This document shows positions 52,995 to 62,238 of a DNA stretch of 64,000 nt, one piece after another. Every line of letters starts with the position of its first letter. Position 1 is the stretch's first letter. The position numbers and the translations under genes were made by a program. Source of the stretch: Pseudomonadota bacterium (GTDB taxonomy: Bacteria > Desulfobacterota > Desulfovibrionia > Desulfovibrionales > Desulfovibrionaceae); NCBI GenBank assembly GCA_023403845.1, contig JAEYDL010000030.1:1-64000 (forward strand), in the 5' to 3' direction. Under the pieces are notes generated by a model that did no database searches, was not told where the DNA came from, and worked only from the letters and a program-made list of their open reading frames with translations.

Positions 52995-53333
52995 TGTGCT
53001 GGCAGGTGATCTTCTTATAATTTAATAGCGTCGAGGAAACAAGGAGGAATTAGGCAGACCATATTCCACGAATAGCAGTGGTTACGGGAACCGCACCGGC
53101 GTTCATCCGCCGCCGCGAGACGCCTGATGAAGGACTCCTGTCCCTCGCCCTCCATACCGAAAGACATCTCGACGCTCCGCCCGCGGCTTGTCCTCCCAGA
53201 CTGCAACGCCATTCCGTGAAGGTTTCTTTGTCGGAGCCCCTGCCGACAGCCCGCGGGATACAAGTCGCTTCGAGTCCCCGTTCCTGGAGGCACAACAAAA
53301 TCATTGACGCGCCTGGCCTTTCTACATAGGCAT

Positions 53334-53355
53334 AATATAACAATATTGTTATATT
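53334..53355. promoter_or_regulatory. Perfect 22-bp palindrome upstream of the YagU-like gene
   Basis: AATATAACAAT followed directly by its exact reverse complement ATTGTTATATT. It lies 20 bp before ATG 53376 and downstream of a TTGACG element (53,304). It is a likely operator for a dimeric repressor. Confidence 0.6.
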
Positions 53356-53375
53356 TTATTCATCGGAGACACGAC

Positions 53376-53942
53376 ATGACCGAATGCATGAAGTCGAAAG
53401 AATTTCAACACCGGGTGATGCTGGCCATACTGATCGGCATCATCATCGGAATCATCGGGGCCATTGTGAAATTCGGCTGGGAGGTACCCTTCCCGCCACG
53501 TACGCCCTTGCGCGATCTTACCAATCCGCCCCAGCAGCTTCTGCAGCAACTGGGCATGTCGTTCGATTTCACTCACCTGACCTACATGTATAATGAGAAT
53601 CCGCGTCCGATCATCAGTTTCATCATACACTTCGGCTTTTCCATCGCCTTCGGCGTCCTGTATGCGGTGATCGCCGAATACAGACCGATCATCAGGTTAT
53701 GGCAGGGGACGGCATTCGGCGTATTCGTGTGGTTCGCCTTCCATATCGTGATCATGCCGCTCATGGGCACCGTGCCTGCCCCGTGGGATCAACCCCTTGC
53801 GGAACATTTTTCCGAATTTTTTGGGCACGCGTTCTGGATGTGGGTAATGGAGCTGTGTCGCCATGATCTTCGCAACCGCATGACGCACATGATTGAACCG
53901 GCGGTCCCTTCTCTGACGGTCCCTTCTCTGATGCGCTCATGA
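53376..53942 (+). CDS. YagU family inner-membrane protein (DUF1440)
   Basis: ATG 53376 follows CGGAGACACGAC, giving 188 residues with four membrane helices. IIIGIIGAIVKFGWEVPFPP, SFIIHFGFSIAFGVLYAVI and FGHAFWMWVMELCRHDLR match the YagU family, which in E. coli is linked to acid tolerance. The last 15 residues contain an imperfect repeat (VPSLTVPSL). It is a single gene behind a strong palindromic operator candidate, so it is probably tightly controlled. Confidence 0.8.
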   Translation: MTECMKSKEFQHRVMLAILIGIIIGIIGAIVKFGWEVPFPPRTPLRDLTNPPQQLLQQLGMSFDFTHLTYMYNENPRPIISFIIHFGFSIAFGVLYAVIAEYRPIIRLWQGTAFGVFVWFAFHIVIMPLMGTVPAPWDQPLAEHFSEFFGHAFWMWVMELCRHDLRNRMTHMIEPAVPSLTVPSLMRS

Positions 53943-54029
53943 CTGGCAGGCAAGCGAACAGGAATTCGGAGAGCCAGCGAAAAAAACGTTCCGGTTTCGA
54001 TCGTTACCGGAATACATTTACCCGCACTA

Positions 54030-54052
54030 TGTCATGGAGTCGGACCATGACA
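54030..54052. other. Inverted repeat TGTCATGG-N7-CCATGACA
   Basis: A perfect 8-bp inverted repeat lies in the 330-bp gap between the YagU-like gene and the TAXI operon. It could be an RNA hairpin or a protein site. Confidence 0.35.
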
Positions 54053-54119
54053 TTTGACGCCGGCACCTGGCATCAGGCTCAAGGAATCCCTCAAGTCCAT
54101 GCAACACCAAAAAGAAAAC

Positions 54120-54155
54120 GGCCTGCTCCCATTTACGGGACAGGCCATTTTCTTT
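54120..54155. terminator. Bidirectional terminator
   Basis: GGCCTGCTCCC pairs with GGGACAGGCC (one bulge). AAAAAGAAAA precedes the stem and ATTTTCTTT follows. It serves the converging YagU-like gene and TAXI operon. Confidence 0.7.
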
Positions 54156-54273
54156 CGTTTCTTCACCTTGCCGCATTCAGCAAGGAAAAGAGCCTATGCA
54201 TGAACTGGCGAAGGAACAACGACGGACGGGGAAACGGTCTTCCCGCCGGCGCGCCATGCCTGCAAGTCAGAGG

Positions 54274-55230
54274 TTACTGCGGCAGGGCCATATTCTTTTC
54301 TTTGTAGAACCTGGCGGCCCCGGGATGCAGAGGAATGGTCAAACCGTTCAGCGCCGTCTCCAGCTTGATTTCCCGAGCCATGGCGTGGGAGGCATGCACG
54401 TCGCCAAGATGATTGTACAGTTCCTTAGTAAATTCGTAGATCACCTTTTCAGGCACCTGATCATTCGTGACGAGGATAGCCATCACCGCCGGAGTATGGA
54501 TCTCCTGATCGATATCCTGATACGTACCCGCAGGAATAACGCTGGGCACGAAATAGGGATGCTGTTTGGACAGATCGGAGAGGAATGCCGGATCAAAGTT
54601 CAACAATGTAATCGGCTTGGAAGTGGCAAGATCCATGATGGAAGCGGTGGGATAGCCTGCGACGACGAAACCGGCATCAATCTGGTTGTCCTTGAACCGG
54701 CTGGTCGTAGCGCCAAAGTCCAGATAGTCCACCTTCATGTCCCCATAGCCGAGCTTCGCAACCTGAAAAATTGCCTGTACGTCCGCTTCCACGCCTGACC
54801 CGGGAGCGCCGACGCTGACCCTCTTTCCCTTCAGGTCGCCGATGGCCTTGATGCCGCTGTCCTTCAGCATGATCATCTGCACATGCTCGGGATAGAGCGC
54901 GGCGACGGCCCGCAGACCGGGGAGCGGCTTCTTGAACATCTGCTGACCGTTATAGGCCCAGTAGGCGATATCGTTCTGGGCGAAGGCGATTTCAATTTCC
55001 CCCGCCGCGACGAGATTGATATTGGCTACGGAAGCGTTACCCGTCTCAGCGGTTACCTGCAACGCTCCACTTTCGCTCACGGCCTTGGCTATGGCGCCGC
55101 CGATGGGGTAGTACGTTCCCGAAGTCCCCCCGGTGGCAATCGACAGAAAGTCTTTGGCCTGAACGGAAGGACTGGCCCCCAATAGCAAGGCCATACATGC
55201 CAAGATCAAAGATTGAAACCTGCACTTCAT
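54274..55230 (-). CDS. TAXI-family TRAP solute-binding protein
   Basis: The 318-residue protein has a signal peptide (LILACMALLLGASPSVQA, then KDF). The TAXI hallmark is FLSIATGGTSGTYYPIGGAIA; AGEIEIAFAQNDIAYWAYNG and GKRVSVGAPGSGVEADV follow. TAXI proteins feed fused TRAP permeases and often bind glutamate or other carboxylates. CAGGAGTGCGCC precedes ATG 55230. It is the last gene of an operon whose permease lies 21 bp upstream. Confidence 0.92.
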   Translation of the reverse strand: MKCRFQSLILACMALLLGASPSVQAKDFLSIATGGTSGTYYPIGGAIAKAVSESGALQVTAETGNASVANINLVAAGEIEIAFAQNDIAYWAYNGQQMFKKPLPGLRAVAALYPEHVQMIMLKDSGIKAIGDLKGKRVSVGAPGSGVEADVQAIFQVAKLGYGDMKVDYLDFGATTSRFKDNQIDAGFVVAGYPTASIMDLATSKPITLLNFDPAFLSDLSKQHPYFVPSVIPAGTYQDIDQEIHTPAVMAILVTNDQVPEKVIYEFTKELYNHLGDVHASHAMAREIKLETALNGLTIPLHPGAARFYKEKNMALPQ

Positions 55231-55251
55231 GGCGCACTCCTGATTTAAGGG

Positions 55252-57204
55252 TTAAGAAAGGGCAGCCTGCTTTTTGTTTTTGGCAAGCTGGAGAACGTAG
55301 ATGACAGCCAGAATGCCCAGCCCCAAGAGGTCGGTGGCTGTTTCGGGGTGGAGAAGACCAAGAGCACCGACAAGGGCGAGCCAGCGCAACGGCCAGGCAA
55401 GCGGGGCCTTGAAATAGCCGATAGTGAACATGGACAGCAGGAATATGCCTATAAAGGCGCTCACTATGGCCTGACACAAGGGCCAGAACGAAACGTCAAC
55501 AAACAGCAGCATGGGGTGGAAGACATAGATGTATGGAATCAATAGCCCCGCCAGCGCCAGTTTGAAGGCCGTGAACCCCGTCTTCATGGGGTCCGCTCCG
55601 GCAATTCCCGCCCCGGCATAGGCCGCCAGGGCCACGGGAGGCGTCAGGTCTGCGGCAATGCCGAAATAGAAGACGAACATGTACGCGGCAATCGGCGGAA
55701 CTCCCAGCTGCAACAGAGCCGGAGCGGCCATGGTGCTGGTCACGATGAAGTTGGCCGTCGTGGGCAGCCCCGTCCCCAGCAGGATGCTCGCGCACATGGT
55801 CAGGATAAGGGTCGGGATCAGCATTCCTCCGGAGAGATCGACAATGCCGCTCGCAATACGCAGGGCAAGTCCCGTCAGCGTACTGGTTCCGACGATCATG
55901 CCCACGCAGGCGCAGGCGCAGGCGACGCTGAGCGAAGCCCGCGCCCCTGATTCAAACGCCTCGAAAAGCTTTTGGGGTGTCAGCCGTGTTTCGCGATTCA
56001 GCCAGGAAAGGGGGATACAGAGCAGGATGCCGTAAAAGGCGGCCTTGAGAGGCGTAAAACCGGCCAGCAGCAAATAGATGATGCCGACCAGCGGCAACAG
56101 CAGGAAGCCCTTGGTTTTGAGCAGAAACCATATATTTGGCAGCTGATCGCGGGAAAGGCCTTTCAGGCCAAGCCGTTGCGCCTCGAAATGCACCTGAATC
56201 AGCACGGCGCCGTAATAAAGAACCGCCGGGATGACGGCGGCCAGGGCCACCGTGGTGTAGGATACGCCAAGGAACTGGGCCATGATGAACGCCCCGGCCC
56301 CCATGACGGGCGGCATGATCTGGCCTCCCGTAGAAGCCGTCGCCTCCACCGCACCTGCAAAATGGGGACGATACCCCACACTTTTCATGAGAGGAATGGT
56401 GAACATGCCCGTCGTGCAGACATTGGCGACAGACGAACCGGAAACCGTTCCCATAAGGCCGGAAGACACCACCGCCACCTTGGCCGGTCCGCCGACGGAC
56501 CATCCGGCGATGGCCAGAGACAGCTCGATGATGAACTTGCCGATGCCGGTTTTTTCCAGAACCGCGCCAAAAAGAATGAACATGAACACGAAGGTCGCCG
56601 AAACCTCAAGCGGAGTTCCGAAAATCCCCTCCGTCCCCAGATACATATGGTTGATGATGCGGGTTATCGAAAAGCCCCGATGCGAAAACATGTCCGGCAG
56701 GGCGCGTCCGAAAAAGCAGTACAGCAACGCGGCAATCGCCAGGCAGGAAAGCACGGGATTGGATATCCGACGCGTAGCTTCCAGCAGAACCAGAATGAGG
56801 AGCATCCCCATGAGCAGGTCCGTATCCGTGGGCAACCCGGCGCGGTAGGTCAGCTCGATGAAGTTGTAGACCAGATACAGGCAAGTCACGGCTGAAATGC
56901 CTGCCAGAATATAGTCCCACCAGGGGATAGAGTTCTTCCTGGCGCTGTGCTGGCGAGCAGGATACAGCAGAAACGTCAGAACCAGCGCGAACGCCAGATG
57001 CACGGCTCCTTGCGTCTGGGCGGGAAGAAGCCCTGTGCCAGCCGTATAAAAATGGAAACAGGCCATGGCAAAAGCCAGAATCCCAACCAGTTTGGTACGC
57101 CAGCCAGACAGAATCCGATATCTGGCCTCGGAGTCGTACTTGCGCAGCAGGTCATCGAAATCAATGGAGCCTTTTGCCGCGGAAGGTTCATGACGCATGC
57201 TCAT
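55252..57204 (-). CDS. Fused 4TM/12TM TRAP transporter permease
   Basis: ATG 57204 follows AGGACTGAATTGT, giving about 650 residues. Four helices form the DctQ-like part and about twelve the DctM-like part. Motifs include SGSSVANVCTTGMFTIPLM, ATASTGGQIMPPVMGAGAF and GLPTTANFIVTSTMAAPALL, all typical of the fused TRAP family linked to TAXI proteins. It forms an ion-driven importer with the TAXI protein next to it. Substrate unknown. Confidence 0.93.
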   Translation of the reverse strand: MSMRHEPSAAKGSIDFDDLLRKYDSEARYRILSGWRTKLVGILAFAMACFHFYTAGTGLLPAQTQGAVHLAFALVLTFLLYPARQHSARKNSIPWWDYILAGISAVTCLYLVYNFIELTYRAGLPTDTDLLMGMLLILVLLEATRRISNPVLSCLAIAALLYCFFGRALPDMFSHRGFSITRIINHMYLGTEGIFGTPLEVSATFVFMFILFGAVLEKTGIGKFIIELSLAIAGWSVGGPAKVAVVSSGLMGTVSGSSVANVCTTGMFTIPLMKSVGYRPHFAGAVEATASTGGQIMPPVMGAGAFIMAQFLGVSYTTVALAAVIPAVLYYGAVLIQVHFEAQRLGLKGLSRDQLPNIWFLLKTKGFLLLPLVGIIYLLLAGFTPLKAAFYGILLCIPLSWLNRETRLTPQKLFEAFESGARASLSVACACACVGMIVGTSTLTGLALRIASGIVDLSGGMLIPTLILTMCASILLGTGLPTTANFIVTSTMAAPALLQLGVPPIAAYMFVFYFGIAADLTPPVALAAYAGAGIAGADPMKTGFTAFKLALAGLLIPYIYVFHPMLLFVDVSFWPLCQAIVSAFIGIFLLSMFTIGYFKAPLAWPLRWLALVGALGLLHPETATDLLGLGILAVIYVLQLAKNKKQAALS

Positions 57205-57308
57205 ACAATTCAGTCCTATCAGATGCACAAAAGGGTGATGAAAGGGGACAAAAAACCATGGCTCCTCCATATGGCGAGCCCGGAAACACATGTTCGCGAC
57301 GTAGCACC

Positions 57309-57926
57309 TTACAGACGGACAGATCCCCCTTCCTCACCAAATTGTCCGTCCCGTTGTTGCGCAGACCAACTGAAAACCCCCGGAATTCGCCCGGAAGAAA
57401 AGCATAGTATCTCTCCTGCGTAACGTCTGTACAGGGCCCTTCGGGGTCCCTGTCCGATCTGCAGTTCATTACGCCCCAGCCGCTCGTTCCCCACACGCAG
57501 CCGGATGCTTTCCCAGGCCGGCAACCCCCCTTCCAGAACAAGCCAGTCCCCCTCGGTCAGAAAACGCCCATGCTCCGGCGTTTTCCACGGAAGCCCCGCA
57601 TTGTGCGATCTGGAAAGGGTCCGCCACTGATGCAGCCGCCCACTCATGGGATAGTAACTGTCGGCAACCAGCGTCCGCTCCACGGAGTGGCAATACCATG
57701 TCGTCACCGTCTGTCCCAAAGGAACGGGCACATGCCATGCTCCCCCATCCTCCCTCTGAATGCACAAGGCATCCACGGGTCGTCCCGGCAGCGACGCGAC
57801 CAGACAGAACAGCGCCGCAGCCAGCCAGCACCCCACAGGCAGGCAGCCTTTCGTCGCAATCGATTTTGCAGGCAATCCATTTCCCCCGCCATGTATGAGC
57901 TTCACTTGGCCGCCAGTCCAAAGCAT
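57309..57926 (-). CDS. DUF1850 protein linked to the TAXI-TRAP operon
   Basis: From ATG 57926 the protein has 205 residues; a GTG at 57938 is equally possible. One hydrophobic segment (LAAALFCLVASLPGRPV) acts as signal or anchor. The DUF1850 core follows: VTTWYCHSVERTLVADSYYP, FLTEGDWLVLEGGLP and LRVGNERLGRNEL. DUF1850 proteins are regularly found beside TAXI-TRAP genes and may assist transport. It ends 105 bp before the permease start on the same strand. Confidence 0.75.
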   Translation of the reverse strand: MLWTGGQVKLIHGGGNGLPAKSIATKGCLPVGCWLAAALFCLVASLPGRPVDALCIQREDGGAWHVPVPLGQTVTTWYCHSVERTLVADSYYPMSGRLHQWRTLSRSHNAGLPWKTPEHGRFLTEGDWLVLEGGLPAWESIRLRVGNERLGRNELQIGQGPRRALYRRYAGEILCFSSGRIPGVFSWSAQQRDGQFGEEGGSVRL

Positions 57927-57967
57927 GCTAGTGAGCACCTGAAGATTTCAGACAAAAAGGAAGCATC

Positions 57968-58753
57968 ATGCAGAACTGTTCTGCAACACTCTTCTCCGCG
58001 TCCCTGTATCTGGTCGGCATTCTGTGCCTGACACGCGTCATGCTTCGCCTGAACAGACGCCATGCCCCTGCATGCACGCCTCCTGCGACAAGCGGCAGGA
58101 ATTCCTTCATGGCCCGCATCATTTTCCCAACAGGGATGCTCTGCTCTCTGGGGACATTCCTCTTTCTTCCCTCAGGAACATTTCCAGCCTATATCCCGTG
58201 CGACATGCCGGTACTGTACTGGCTCATCTGTTTTTCCATTGCCTCCGCGGCGCTGGCTTTTTCCGGACGAAGGAAAGCGGGCTTCGCCATCGGCACGCTC
58301 CTTGTCCCTCTGCTTCTGGGGGCGATCCATGCACTGTGCAGCTGGTATGCCTGGCGACATGGACTGCCGGGGAACATCTGGGAAATGGAACGGTTCGTCG
58401 CCGCTCCTCTTCTGGGCCATGCCGGCGTCGTGACGGGCGTCGGCATGCTGGGCCTTGCCGCAGCTGCGGCACTGCACTGTTCCAATGTGCTGACCGAAGC
58501 TCACTCCTCCCCTTTGCTGGGGGCCTGTCTGGAACTTGCGGCCGCGCAATTTCTCGTCTGCCAGTTCATACCGATGACGCCGCTGCACAGCCTGCAACTC
58601 TCTCCGATCATGACGCTGACGGCAGGCTTCCTCTTCTTCTGGGTGTGCGTCGCTTTCGTGCTGCTGCTTTTCTGTGCCGCAAAAAACCGTACGCCACCCC
58701 TGTCCGTATGGATGCTCGCCATCTGTGGAAGCCTGCTCATACTGGGAAAGTGA
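57968..58753 (+). CDS. Multi-pass membrane protein, unknown
   Basis: ATG 57968 follows AAAAAGGAAGCATC, giving 261 residues with seven or eight hydrophobic helices. The sequence has few charged residues apart from loops such as LNRRHAPAC and SGRRKAG. No family was recognised. It is divergent from the DUF1850 gene by about 40 bp, so they share a promoter region. Confidence 0.6.
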   Translation: MQNCSATLFSASLYLVGILCLTRVMLRLNRRHAPACTPPATSGRNSFMARIIFPTGMLCSLGTFLFLPSGTFPAYIPCDMPVLYWLICFSIASAALAFSGRRKAGFAIGTLLVPLLLGAIHALCSWYAWRHGLPGNIWEMERFVAAPLLGHAGVVTGVGMLGLAAAAALHCSNVLTEAHSSPLLGACLELAAAQFLVCQFIPMTPLHSLQLSPIMTLTAGFLFFWVCVAFVLLLFCAAKNRTPPLSVWMLAICGSLLILGK

Positions 58754-59339
58754 AGCAGCCTTGCCCATGAACTTTCCTGTTCCCACGCCGTCAGACAATC
58801 ATAGGCATGTTGTCCGAACAACCTCCCAACAGGATTTTACAACCCTGTTACGAACTATAACCTATTTATACGTAAATGTAAAACATTGCAGAACAAGAGA
58901 ACAGGACGGAACAGACCGATCGCCATCCCCCGTCCCCCTGCCCGGACAGCAGCCGCCCCACAAACGTAGTTCAGCGGAATATATACGATGTCCACTCAAA
59001 TCAGGACTGACTTCTCCCTTTCGGAGAAGTTATTTCCCCCCTCTCCGGGAACGGACCGGAACGGTCAGGGACTGAAAATTTTTGCTCTGTCGTCGCTGGC
59101 GGTCTCCCCCGGGGGAGCAGAGTCAACATTTCCGGCCATACTTTCCGGGAATGGCCCCGCCAGACAAAAACAAGGCGGCAAACAGAGAACCGGCCATGGC
59201 CGTCCGCCGTATGCTCCCGGAGCACTGTTTCCGGGTGCTTCAGATGCAACCTTTCCCATTCGAATGATGCCTTGCCGGGGCGGTTCCGCATAGTCCTTGC
59301 CCGGAGAAAGGCAACTCTTTTTGTGTCCCACGAAGACGC
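58754..59339. other. Intergenic region without recognised genes
   Basis: Apart from an AT-rich patch near 58,840-58,880 nothing stands out. Open frames on both strands lack domain support and good ribosome-binding sites. Confidence 0.4.
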
Positions 59340-59377
59340 AAAAAAAGACCCCCCTTCCCGAAATGGGACGGAGGGTC
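59340..59377 (-). terminator. Intrinsic terminator of the OmpH-like gene
   Basis: On the minus strand GACCCTCCGTCCC and GGGAAGGGGGGTC form a 13-bp stem with two mismatches around 5 nt, followed by seven Ts. Confidence 0.75.
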
Positions 59378-59398
59378 CGTAACGGCTAAGCCGATTCA

Positions 59399-59941
59399 CT
59401 ACTTTTTGGCGTCGGTCCCGGGAGCTTCAGCCTTGGGGGCGTCCTTGGAGTCAGCCTTGGCAGGAGCGATTTCCTCCACCTTGACGGGTTCGAACGTCAC
59501 GGGAGTCCGATTCATCTCCGCGATGACTTCAGAGGTCACATCGGCCTTGGGGTCATAGGACAGCAGACCGTCGCTGTTCACGATAACCGTATATCCCTTC
59601 TGGGTGCGATAGGCGTCAAGAGACTTCTGCATCAGGTCGTTGATCTTGGTGACGACCTTCTGCTGTTCTCCGTTCACCAGCTGCTGATAGCCGGAGAACG
59701 TTTTCTGGAAGCGGGTGCGCAACGCCTCGTCGTTGGGGGATTTTTCCAGCATGCTCTGGGCGACCTGCACCTGGGCCTGCATGGAGGCTTCAAGCTGCTT
59801 CAGGTGTTCGAAGCCAGCCTTTCCGGAATCGCTCTCCTGAAACAGACGGGCGGGATTGACCACGGCAATCTTGTTCGCCGTGCAGCCGGCAACTGCAAAA
59901 ACCAAAACGAAACTCAGGGCAAGCGCACTTATTCTACGCAT
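59399..59941 (-). CDS. OmpH/Skp-like lipoprotein
   Basis: ATG 59941 follows TTGGAGTTATT, giving 180 residues. A lipoprotein signal (MRRISALALSFVLVFAVAGC) is followed by KIAVVNPARLFQESDSGKAG, the OmpH/Skp start. A long coiled-coil region and GYTVIVNSDGLLSYD come next. The C-terminus is Lys/Ala/Pro-rich. Skp-type proteins chaperone outer-membrane proteins; here the lipid anchor suggests fixing to a membrane. Neighbour of the lytic transglycosylase gene on the same strand, about 190 bp away. Confidence 0.8.
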   Translation of the reverse strand: MRRISALALSFVLVFAVAGCTANKIAVVNPARLFQESDSGKAGFEHLKQLEASMQAQVQVAQSMLEKSPNDEALRTRFQKTFSGYQQLVNGEQQKVVTKINDLMQKSLDAYRTQKGYTVIVNSDGLLSYDPKADVTSEVIAEMNRTPVTFEPVKVEEIAPAKADSKDAPKAEAPGTDAKK

Positions 59942-60132
59942 AATAACTCCAAATCGTTGCAAAAGTTGTCGGCGTTTCCGATATGGGGACGCCGCAGGCT
60001 GTCCCATGACAACCCTCAGGGTTTTCTACCATACTCTTTTTCCGTGCAAGGCACAATTCATGAGACGCCTTCACGATACGCGAGGGCCGGAACCGCCCTT
60101 CGGACAGTCCCGGTCCCAGCGCTGAAGAACCT

Positions 60133-61170
60133 CTAGCTCAAAAAGGCAAACCGTTCGCGCACATCAAGCACCTGAGCCAGAAAGGCTCTGGTTTCACGCG
60201 AAGGCACCTTTTCCAGCAGAGTATCCCGAACCTCTTCGGGAGTCATGGAGTTGATGACGGCAAATGCCTCCTCCTGCGTGCGGCCGAATGTCTTCAGCAT
60301 GCGGCCGGCGCCGATGTTGTAGGAGGCGATGGCACAGTATTCCCGGGAATCGGGATCGGTTATCGCGCTCAGGTAACGGTTTTGCAGCAGGTACATGTAG
60401 GCCGTACCATAACGAATGTTCGTTTCCGGCTCCAGCAGCGCAGCCCTGCTGGGAGTCCCCTTGAACCCCAGCCAGCGATGCACTTCCCCGCCGGCGGTGC
60501 CGGGCACCACCTGCATCAGTCCGTGCGCGGCACGATTGCTGACCAAATACGGATCAAAACGGCTTTCAATATGAATAAGCGCGTACACAAGCTCGGGGGT
60601 CAGACGGTACTGGGCCGCATATTTCTCTACAATGGGCCGATACTGCTCGGCATTCCGCCGCATGAATTCGGTCAGTCCCGCCAGGCTGCGCAACTCCGAA
60701 AGAAGCTTCTGAGTTCGGTCCCGGGCTTCCGGCGTCAACTCAAGAGCCTGCTGGCTTCCATTCCAGCGCAAGGCCTGAAAATCAAGCGGCTCATCAAGGA
60801 CCGCCTCAACCGAAGGGAGGGAGAGCTCATCGCCCATCTGCGCTTCTTCCGCCGCAAGGGCGAAGGGCAGATCATCAAACAATGCGTCCAGCGTGAGCTT
60901 TTCGCCACGCCACATCGGCGCAACGGAATCCAGTTCGTCCACGGCAACGGCTCCATGCAACGTTCTGAGCATGACCGAACCGTCCTGAACGACAAGCAAC
61001 GGGCGATGGGTCGAGAAAGGAGTGGATGCGTCCTTATTGGCCCGGAGCTCTCCAGTGAAGGGGCGAGGCTGCAGCACATCGTTCTCCACGGGGACGAATC
61101 CCGTCGTCAGAGCGAGCAACGCAATCAGGCCCGTCACGAAAAAGACACACCCTGCCAATCTGCTGATCAT
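60133..61170 (-). CDS. Membrane-bound lytic transglycosylase (SLT domain)
   Basis: ATG 61170 is preceded by AGAGGTATACTTTTTA, giving 345 residues. An N-terminal hydrophobic segment (GCVFFVTGLIALLALTTG) anchors or exports it. A domain of unknown origin spans about 30-170. The SLT domain follows, with YALIHIESRFDPYLVSNRAA (catalytic Glu202), HGLMQVVPGTAG and CAIASYNIGAGRM. The layout resembles MltC. It cleaves glycan strands with anhydro-muramic ends. Single gene. Confidence 0.88.
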   Translation of the reverse strand: MISRLAGCVFFVTGLIALLALTTGFVPVENDVLQPRPFTGELRANKDASTPFSTHRPLLVVQDGSVMLRTLHGAVAVDELDSVAPMWRGEKLTLDALFDDLPFALAAEEAQMGDELSLPSVEAVLDEPLDFQALRWNGSQQALELTPEARDRTQKLLSELRSLAGLTEFMRRNAEQYRPIVEKYAAQYRLTPELVYALIHIESRFDPYLVSNRAAHGLMQVVPGTAGGEVHRWLGFKGTPSRAALLEPETNIRYGTAYMYLLQNRYLSAITDPDSREYCAIASYNIGAGRMLKTFGRTQEEAFAVINSMTPEEVRDTLLEKVPSRETRAFLAQVLDVRERFAFLS

Positions 61171-61904
61171 TAAAAAGTATACCTCTGCTGTTAAAGTCCT
61201 CACGGGAAACCTCGTCTCAAGCGGAGCAAGAGGTCTCCGGCAGGCTCGCAAGCCTCCGTAAAAACGGCTTTGGATTAGCAAAAGGCATGCCAGTTAGATT
61301 ACCGATATCCGGCAATCAGAAAAATTTCCTGAATCTCGCGTCCCTCCATTTCCAGTTCATTTTCCTCTGCTTCTCTTCGGGCCACATGAGGCAAAAAAAT
61401 GCCCGCTCCATGCGAAGCGAGCATTATCAGCGTTTCTCGGCCAGTTGGAAACACACCGTCCTCTTTCTTTTCCCCGGCGGCGAGTTTCTGGAAGGCGGGA
61501 CCGGAGCGTCTAGCGCTGGTGAACGCCCTCCGGCGTCAGCCGGACTGCCCGTTCGGACCTGATTTCACGCCACAAAATGAAAGAAAAGTACAAATTTTTG
61601 TATTTTGTATTCTTTTAATACCGAACAAGAACAAATTTTATTACGATTTTGTCTGTCACCATCATCATTCTGCGCAATTGGATGGATTCTTCCAGTCTTC
61701 GGATCTGGCAGGTTCTGCACGAAGCCCCACCCCCAAAAAACAGGGAGTGGAACCGGCGCTCCCCGAAAAGGCGACCCGCACCGACGGGATGAAGTCCATC
61801 CGGACGAGAACGCCTGCGTTTCGGCGGAATTTTGCCTGAACGGTGAATACCCCGTCCCATGCGCAGGTACGGCATGGAGCACGAGTCTGCCTGCAAGACG
61901 CAGG
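61171..61904. other. Intergenic region before the autotransporter relic
   Basis: No intact gene. A purine/pyrimidine-balanced AT-rich patch lies at 61,580-61,660. Open frames here overlap one another on both strands and lack start signals. Confidence 0.35.
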
Positions 61905-62060
61905 CTCACGACCAGCGGCTACGACATCGACACCCCGAAATCCAAGGGGGATATCGGTCTTTCCCTTACCCCGTCCGCAGGCCTGCCTCCGAACGTTGAC
62001 CTCGGCGTGCAGGCCATATGGGAAGGGGCAATCAGCCTGATGGCGCAATGTGAGTTTTGA
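61905..62060 (+). pseudogene. Relic of an autotransporter beta-barrel C-terminus
   Basis: The frame encodes SGYDIDTPKSKGDIGLSL, then TPSAGLPPNVDLGVQAIWEG and finally QCEF-stop. This resembles the last strands of autotransporter barrels in this group, which end in a similar TPxSxG...VDLGVQG...F pattern with a terminal Phe. Only about 50 residues remain and no upstream barrel or passenger is visible. Confidence 0.5.
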
Positions 62061-62238
62061 CAGGTATCCATACGGCGGCGACACGGCATTCGCCGCAGAA
62101 TGGACGCAGTAGCGCCTCCGCATTCAGGAAAGACAGTCATCCCGTTCTACATCTGAACCGCAAGAATGCCCGCAGGAGGACCGAGTTCGACAACAGGGCG
62201 GTATCCTCCGCCCGGACAGGCCTGCCGTCCCAGACGAC

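Noticed and set aside
61399..62123. Intact genes between the lytic transglycosylase and pgl
   Set aside because: Frames overlap on both strands and only the short barrel-like end is recognisable.
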